A DNA stretch of 64,000 nt from NCBI RefSeq assembly GCF_018403245.1, contig NZ_BOSH01000007.1, positions 124,001 through 188,000 on the forward strand. Direction: 5' to 3'. Positions 60,786-64,000 of this stretch are shown one piece after another (the stretch's first letter is position 1; the number at the start of each line of letters is the position of its first letter). Both the position numbers and the translations under genes were made by a program. The notes under the pieces were generated by a model. The model was not told the DNA's origin, did not search any database, and saw only the letters and a program-made list of their open reading frames with translations. Origin of the DNA: Paenibacillus sp. J2TS4 (GTDB lineage: Bacteria; Bacillota; Bacilli; Paenibacillales; NBRC-103111).

Positions 60786-60960
60786 AGAAACAGCCCCCAA
60801 ACCTTCAAAATTAACATGATCATTTTATTTCTGGATAGAAAATAAAAATTCACACATTGGAAAAGGCACCGCAATACGAAGGATAACCCTTTACAACATG
60901 TGAATTCTGATTGTAATCGTATACTGTATTTATCATAACATTAATCATCTATAAAAGCAA
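60786..60960 (-). promoter_or_regulatory. csp promoter and long structured 5' leader
   Basis: On the minus strand TTGCTT (60955-60960) and TATGAT (60932-60937) are 17 bases apart. The transcript would start near 60925 and have a leader of about 140 bases. Inside it AATTCACA (60847-60854) pairs with TGTGAATT (60899-60906). Long leaders that refold with temperature are known for csp mRNAs. Confidence 0.7.
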
Positions 60961-61015
60961 GCGCCTGCCGCAAGGAAATTCCACTTTTTGGTTTAATTTG
61001 CTAAGAGCTGCGAGC

Positions 61016-61158
61016 TTATGGGCTCAGTATCGATTCGATTTTGACCCTGGCAGCGTCAGCTTTGGTCTGGTACTCTTCGTCGAATTGCTGCTCGACGAAG
61101 TGGAGGCCGCTCAACAGGGTGACAGCCTCCTCTACCGTTATTCATCCGATTCCAACAT
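61016..61158 (-). pseudogene. Possible small gene with one frameshift
   Basis: On the minus strand AGGAGG is followed by ATG TTG GAA TCG GAT GAA TAA. One frame over, from 61141 to 61016, the DNA reads ITVEEAVTLLSG...QTKADAARVKIESILSP and stops, a plausible amphipathic helical peptide of about 41 residues. A single-base loss near 61142 would explain the break. The ribosome site is only one base from the ATG, and no family is recognised, so this is tentative. The rest of 60961-61225 has nothing else. Confidence 0.3.
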
Positions 61159-61225
61159 GCCTCCTAAAGAACAGCAAGATTCTGCGCCATCCCCTGTAAG
61201 TTACCGCCCTCAACTCGCTATCTAC

Positions 61226-61263
61226 GCGAAGGATACCCATGACTGAAGTCATGAGTTATTGAC
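61226..61263 (+). repeat. Palindromic repeat element copy B, possible IS200/IS605 end remnant
   Basis: AAGGATACCCATGACT, then GAAGTCATGAGTTATTGAC. CATGACT-GA-AGTCATG is a perfect 7-bp hairpin. It matches copy A at 17643-17683 in opposite orientation. The last codons and stop of the neighbouring small gene lie inside it, so insertion may have reshaped that gene's 3' end. Confidence 0.55.
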
Positions 61264-61527
61264 GAAGAACTCTTTGATTTCCCGGGCCGAGTGCTCAGCC
61301 CTTCCATCCATGGAAACCAACTGGCGCTCAATATGCGTCAGCTTCTCCATAAGATTGGTATATTTCGACTCGTCTTTAAGGAAGATGGGATGATTCTGGT
61401 TGACAATGAGATGAATCTTCCTTTCTTTAATGATATTAACCAAGAAGTTCATTTCCTGTTCCGATATATTCGGATAATGTTTAATGATACTGCGTATTTT
61501 TCTCCGTTTTCCTATATCGGTCATCAT
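61249..61527 (-). CDS. Small hypothetical helical protein
   Basis: I do not recognise this 92-residue protein. It is mostly helical and basic at the N-terminus (MMTDIGKRRKIRSIIKHYPN), with an LVNIIKERKIHLIVNQ stretch and an amphipathic second half ending EIKEFFVNNS. Start chosen at ATG 61527, seven bases after GGAGAG; an ATG five codons earlier sits only one base from AAAAGGAG. The 3' end, including the stop, falls inside repeat copy B, so the native C-terminus may be altered. It follows the GGDEF gene by 38 bases and may share its transcript. Confidence 0.6.
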   Translation of the reverse strand: MMTDIGKRRKIRSIIKHYPNISEQEMNFLVNIIKERKIHLIVNQNHPIFLKDESKYTNLMEKLTHIERQLVSMDGRAEHSAREIKEFFVNNS

Positions 61528-61564
61528 CTGGGATCTCTCCATTCTCCTTTTCCATTTAGAACGC

Positions 61565-63019
61565 TCATCGATAGAGCATTCTTTTGTTGAAATAAAGTCT
61601 TCTGTTGAGACCACTGCGCTTGATCGAACCAGGGTTAAAGCAGCTTATCCTGATTCCTGTATGCGAGTCAGTGTTAAGCCGAAGCTTGGCAACGGACGGA
61701 ACCGATGCCCTCGACCAGCCCTTCATAGGTGAGGAGTACAGCTTATATCGATTTCTGCCTGAAGATTTAGCTCGGTACATAGCCTGGTCAGCATGATTGA
61801 TAAGAGTCTTGGCATCGAGTCCATCATGGGGATAGAAGGAAATCCCGATGCTGACCGACACCCGAAATGGCTCGTTATCTACGACGAAATCCTGTTCAAA
61901 CCGGCCCAAAATTTTGCGTGCGGCTGCAACTGCCTCCGAATGACGCTCCACAGGAAGACAGATGACGAATTCGTCGCCTCCCACCCGATTAATGGTCTGA
62001 TCGGGAAGACAAGCCTTGAGCTCCTTTGCGACGGTTCTAAGCAAAGAGCTGCCTTTATAATGACCGAAGGTATCATTCACCTGCTTAAAGCGATCCATAT
62101 CCATGTATAGAATCGCCAGCAATTGTTTATTTTCTTTAGTTGTTTCGAGCCATTGGTGGATATGTTTTTCTAAATGCCGCTGATTGGGAAGACAGGTCAA
62201 CTCATCATGGTAAGCCATGTATTGATAATCCTCCAACTTGTGGTGGAGAGCTGTAATATCTTTAAGTTGACTTAATATTCCGATAGGGCGGGAATACTCG
62301 TCCAGAATAGGCTGGACATCTAACAGACAAGCTCGGGTGGTCTGGGTCTGGTCATTATGAATTTCAACCAAAACATCCTCGCATCCCGTCCCTTGGTTAA
62401 CGGCCTCCTCCACATAAAAGCTCAGAGGCCGCAAATCCGAAATCGGCCTTCCTGTTAAATCCTCTTTTGTCCAACCCATCAGTTGTTCAGCCACTGAATT
62501 GAATTCGACGATGGTGCCCTTCATATCGGTAACAACCATCCCGCTCCTCACCGTATTCATCATCTCATTAACCAGGCTCCATTGCTGGCTGAACTTCTGC
62601 AGCCGCAGCTCCCGTTCAACAGAATCGACGATGGCCGCCGCTATGGTGCCTAGTAATGGATTTGCATGTGTAGCCAGGGTGGTAATAGTGATCGTTCCTA
62701 AGATTTCCGTATTATATGAATGTTGGAATGGAGCCGAATAGCTTACTGTAAGCGGAGAGCCCTGATCGGGCTGATGGAGGAGGAGTTCAGTTACAGCTTC
62801 ATCTCCGGATATCTCCGCAAGACGTCCGTCCCGGCCAATTACCGTTATGACTAGGGGTGTTCCTTCTAGTTGCTTAATCCACGCAGCGGTTACAGAACAA
62901 ATAACAGCCATTACTTCCTTATGGGCAGATAGGACGTCTCTTCGTTTTGGCGTCGGATTAATGTATGAGCGCGAAACAGGTTTAGGCAACCTTGTTCCTT
63001 CACATTGGTTCGGTGCCAT
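61565..63019 (-). CDS. PAS/GGDEF diguanylate cyclase
   Basis: A 484-residue cytoplasmic protein. Residues about 25-150 resemble the sensory GAF-like domain of AcoR-type regulators (VITVIGRDGRLAEISGD). A PAS domain spans about 155-275 (SGMVVTDMKGTIVEFNSVAEQLMGW), followed by GGDEF about 285-445 with MAYHDELTCLPNQR, DMDRFKQVNDTFGH and the active-site VGGDEF. No RxxD inhibitory site is seen five residues before it. About 45 extra residues follow the domain. It should make cyclic-di-GMP. I prefer ATG 63019 (AAGGGA upstream); ATG 63070 is possible. A three-heptamer operator lies upstream. Confidence 0.88.
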   Translation of the reverse strand: MAPNQCEGTRLPKPVSRSYINPTPKRRDVLSAHKEVMAVICSVTAAWIKQLEGTPLVITVIGRDGRLAEISGDEAVTELLLHQPDQGSPLTVSYSAPFQHSYNTEILGTITITTLATHANPLLGTIAAAIVDSVERELRLQKFSQQWSLVNEMMNTVRSGMVVTDMKGTIVEFNSVAEQLMGWTKEDLTGRPISDLRPLSFYVEEAVNQGTGCEDVLVEIHNDQTQTTRACLLDVQPILDEYSRPIGILSQLKDITALHHKLEDYQYMAYHDELTCLPNQRHLEKHIHQWLETTKENKQLLAILYMDMDRFKQVNDTFGHYKGSSLLRTVAKELKACLPDQTINRVGGDEFVICLPVERHSEAVAAARKILGRFEQDFVVDNEPFRVSVSIGISFYPHDGLDAKTLINHADQAMYRAKSSGRNRYKLYSSPMKGWSRASVPSVAKLRLNTDSHTGIRISCFNPGSIKRSGLNRRLYFNKRMLYR

Positions 63020-63090
63020 GGCGATCATTCCCTTATTTCTTTTCCTTGTCGTACCTGCGTATGCATACATAACATAACTGGTTCTATTTA

Positions 63091-63130
63091 ACTATAAGGA
63101 ACTGAACATTTTCTGAACATTTTCTGAACA
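63091..63130 (-). promoter_or_regulatory. Three 11-bp-spaced heptamers upstream of a -10 element (SARP-type operator)
   Basis: On the minus strand TGTTCAG occurs at 63130-63124, 63119-63113 and 63108-63102, each separated by AAAA: three identical heptamers at an exact 11-base period. Five bases later is TATAGT (63096-63091), a -10 element, and no -35 is recognisable. Heptamers repeated every 11 bases just upstream of -10 are the known operator layout of SARP/OmpR-type activators. It begins eight bases past the SARP-like gene's stop and faces the GGDEF gene. Confidence 0.7.
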
Positions 63131-63137
63131 ACCCATT

Positions 63138-64000
63138 TTAGAGAATGATCTTTTTCGGTGATGAATCTGAATGATTTTTAATTTTATCCTGATCCGCTTT
63201 CCAGGCCCGGTACCACTTTAGAATCGCCTCCTGAGGCGCGACGTCATAATCCTGAAGCAGCATAGTCTCCAGCCGCTCATATTCGCGCTCTACAGAGCTG
63301 CGATCCCCCACCGCATCGTATAACTGCATCAGAGTAAAATAATTGCTTTCCATATAAGGGTGAAGCATCTGGATTCGATGGTACAACGCAATCGCATTCA
63401 AATAATCATGATTGGCAACTAAAAATTCACCGACCCGCATCGCCTGTTGACTCCAGAGCATTCTAAGCCGCTGGCGTTCGCTTTCCGCCCATAAATAATC
63501 ATAATCGGCCAAGTAATCTCCGCGATACAGCTCTAACAGCCGGATATGCTCCGATAAGGTAGCTTCACTTAAGGCGGGAACTTCACGCAGCCCGCGCTCC
63601 CATTCATCCACATCGAGCTCGGCCTGACCTAAATCGAGAACATAGCTTTCTCCATGACTATGAATAATTATATTAACCCCGGCCGTCTTCAGCATTTTGC
63701 GGGTTTGATACACGGTCGTGTATAGCTGAGTCATCGCTTTCTTGCCGTCTATGTTCGGCCACAGCAACTCCAACAGCGCATCCTTGCTTACGGCCTGTCC
63801 CCGATGATGCAGCAGGTAAGCGAATAATTCCTGTGCCTTGGTGGTTCTCCAACGCAGCCCCACGGGCCGGGGGGCACCAAGACTTCCCCAGTTTATCTGC
63901 AGGCCCTGAAAACAACGAACCGTCACCGAAGCGCCGGCAGAGGTGCGGGGATTCTCCCTGCTTACCAGCCGTTGAACCGTTCGGGCCAGACGATCGCGCT
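63138..64000 (-). CDS. SARP/BTAD-type transcriptional regulator, cut by the window edge
   Basis: The visible 286 codons run open to the right edge, so the N-terminus is missing. Residues following VTVRCFQGLQINW form an OmpR-like winged helix (TTKAQELFAYLLHHRGQAVSKDALLELLW). A bacterial transcriptional activator domain follows (LDVDEWERGL, ELYRGDYLADYDYLWAESER and TPR-like helices ending LQDYDVAPQ). The upstream residues RDRLARTVQRLVSRENP look like the end of another domain, as expected for SARP-family response regulators with an N-terminal receiver. It probably activates the GGDEF gene next to it. Confidence 0.87.
   Translation of the reverse strand, partial: RDRLARTVQRLVSRENPRTSAGASVTVRCFQGLQINWGSLGAPRPVGLRWRTTKAQELFAYLLHHRGQAVSKDALLELLWPNIDGKKAMTQLYTTVYQTRKMLKTAGVNIIIHSHGESYVLDLGQAELDVDEWERGLREVPALSEATLSEHIRLLELYRGDYLADYDYLWAESERQRLRMLWSQQAMRVGEFLVANHDYLNAIALYHRIQMLHPYMESNYFTLMQLYDAVGDRSSVEREYERLETMLLQDYDVAPQEAILKWYRAWKADQDKIKNHSDSSPKKIIL

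Overview
The window looks like chromosomal DNA of a spore-forming, low-to-mid GC Firmicute, most likely Paenibacillus or a close relative. This rests on gene content, not on a search. The evidence is three YesM/YesN-type sensor kinase and AraC-type response regulator pairs, two LplB/YtcP/lipoprotein sugar uptake systems, a YkoFEDC thiamine-precursor transporter, YwmB, YdjO and HemAT-like proteins, a KinB-like kinase, strong AGGAGG ribosome sites, TTG/GTG starts, and cre-like and Rex-like operators. No rRNA or tRNA gene, prophage, CRISPR array or intact insertion sequence was seen.

Layout. 1-1256 has no convincing gene; it carries a tandem array of a 39-bp unit centred on the palindrome CGGTCATGACCG. 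1257-2234 is meso-diaminopimelate dehydrogenase. 2513-12605 (minus strand) is a carbohydrate module: binding lipoprotein, two permeases, an alpha-L-rhamnosidase-like enzyme, then kinase and regulator behind an internal terminator. 13016-18464 holds HemAT-like, tandem-P-loop ATPase, uracil-DNA glycosylase-like, DUF4097-type and YwmB-like genes. 18968-25986 holds a C26 peptidase, MsrAB, a lipoprotein, a ferritin-like protein, a TPM-domain protein and a GNAT acetyltransferase. 25999-29999 is ykoFEDC with a TPP riboswitch, terminator and promoter. 30081-37708 is a second sugar ABC transporter with its own kinase/regulator.

37920-41665 is a decaying stretch: a winged-helix regulator, a 1-kb gene-free segment with a good promoter but no gene, a MocR-type regulator with its aminotransferase domain deleted, an intact HAD phosphatase, and a 5'-truncated nuclease. 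41757-45570 has a DUF3298-type protein, a MalY/PatB aminotransferase and a KinB-like kinase. 45858-50259 is the anaerobic pyruvate module: a formate channel divergent from pflB-pflA, with Rex-like operators on both sides.

50711-60025 is a seven-gene minus-strand cluster: sensor kinase, regulator, AfuA-like binding protein, ATPase, fused permease, a second membrane-anchored binding protein and a PP2C-like phosphatase. A perfect cre site and a resemblance to hexose-phosphate sensing modules suggest a carbon substrate rather than iron. 60269-60960 is a cold-shock pair (YdjO-like and a Csp with a long structured leader). The right end has a PAS/GGDEF protein and a SARP/BTAD-type regulator cut by the window edge. 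Between them lie three TGTTCAG heptamers at an exact 11-bp period just upstream of a -10 element, the operator layout expected for a SARP. This points to a SARP-controlled diguanylate cyclase and is one of the two most promising observations here; the other is the phosphatase-containing ABC cluster.
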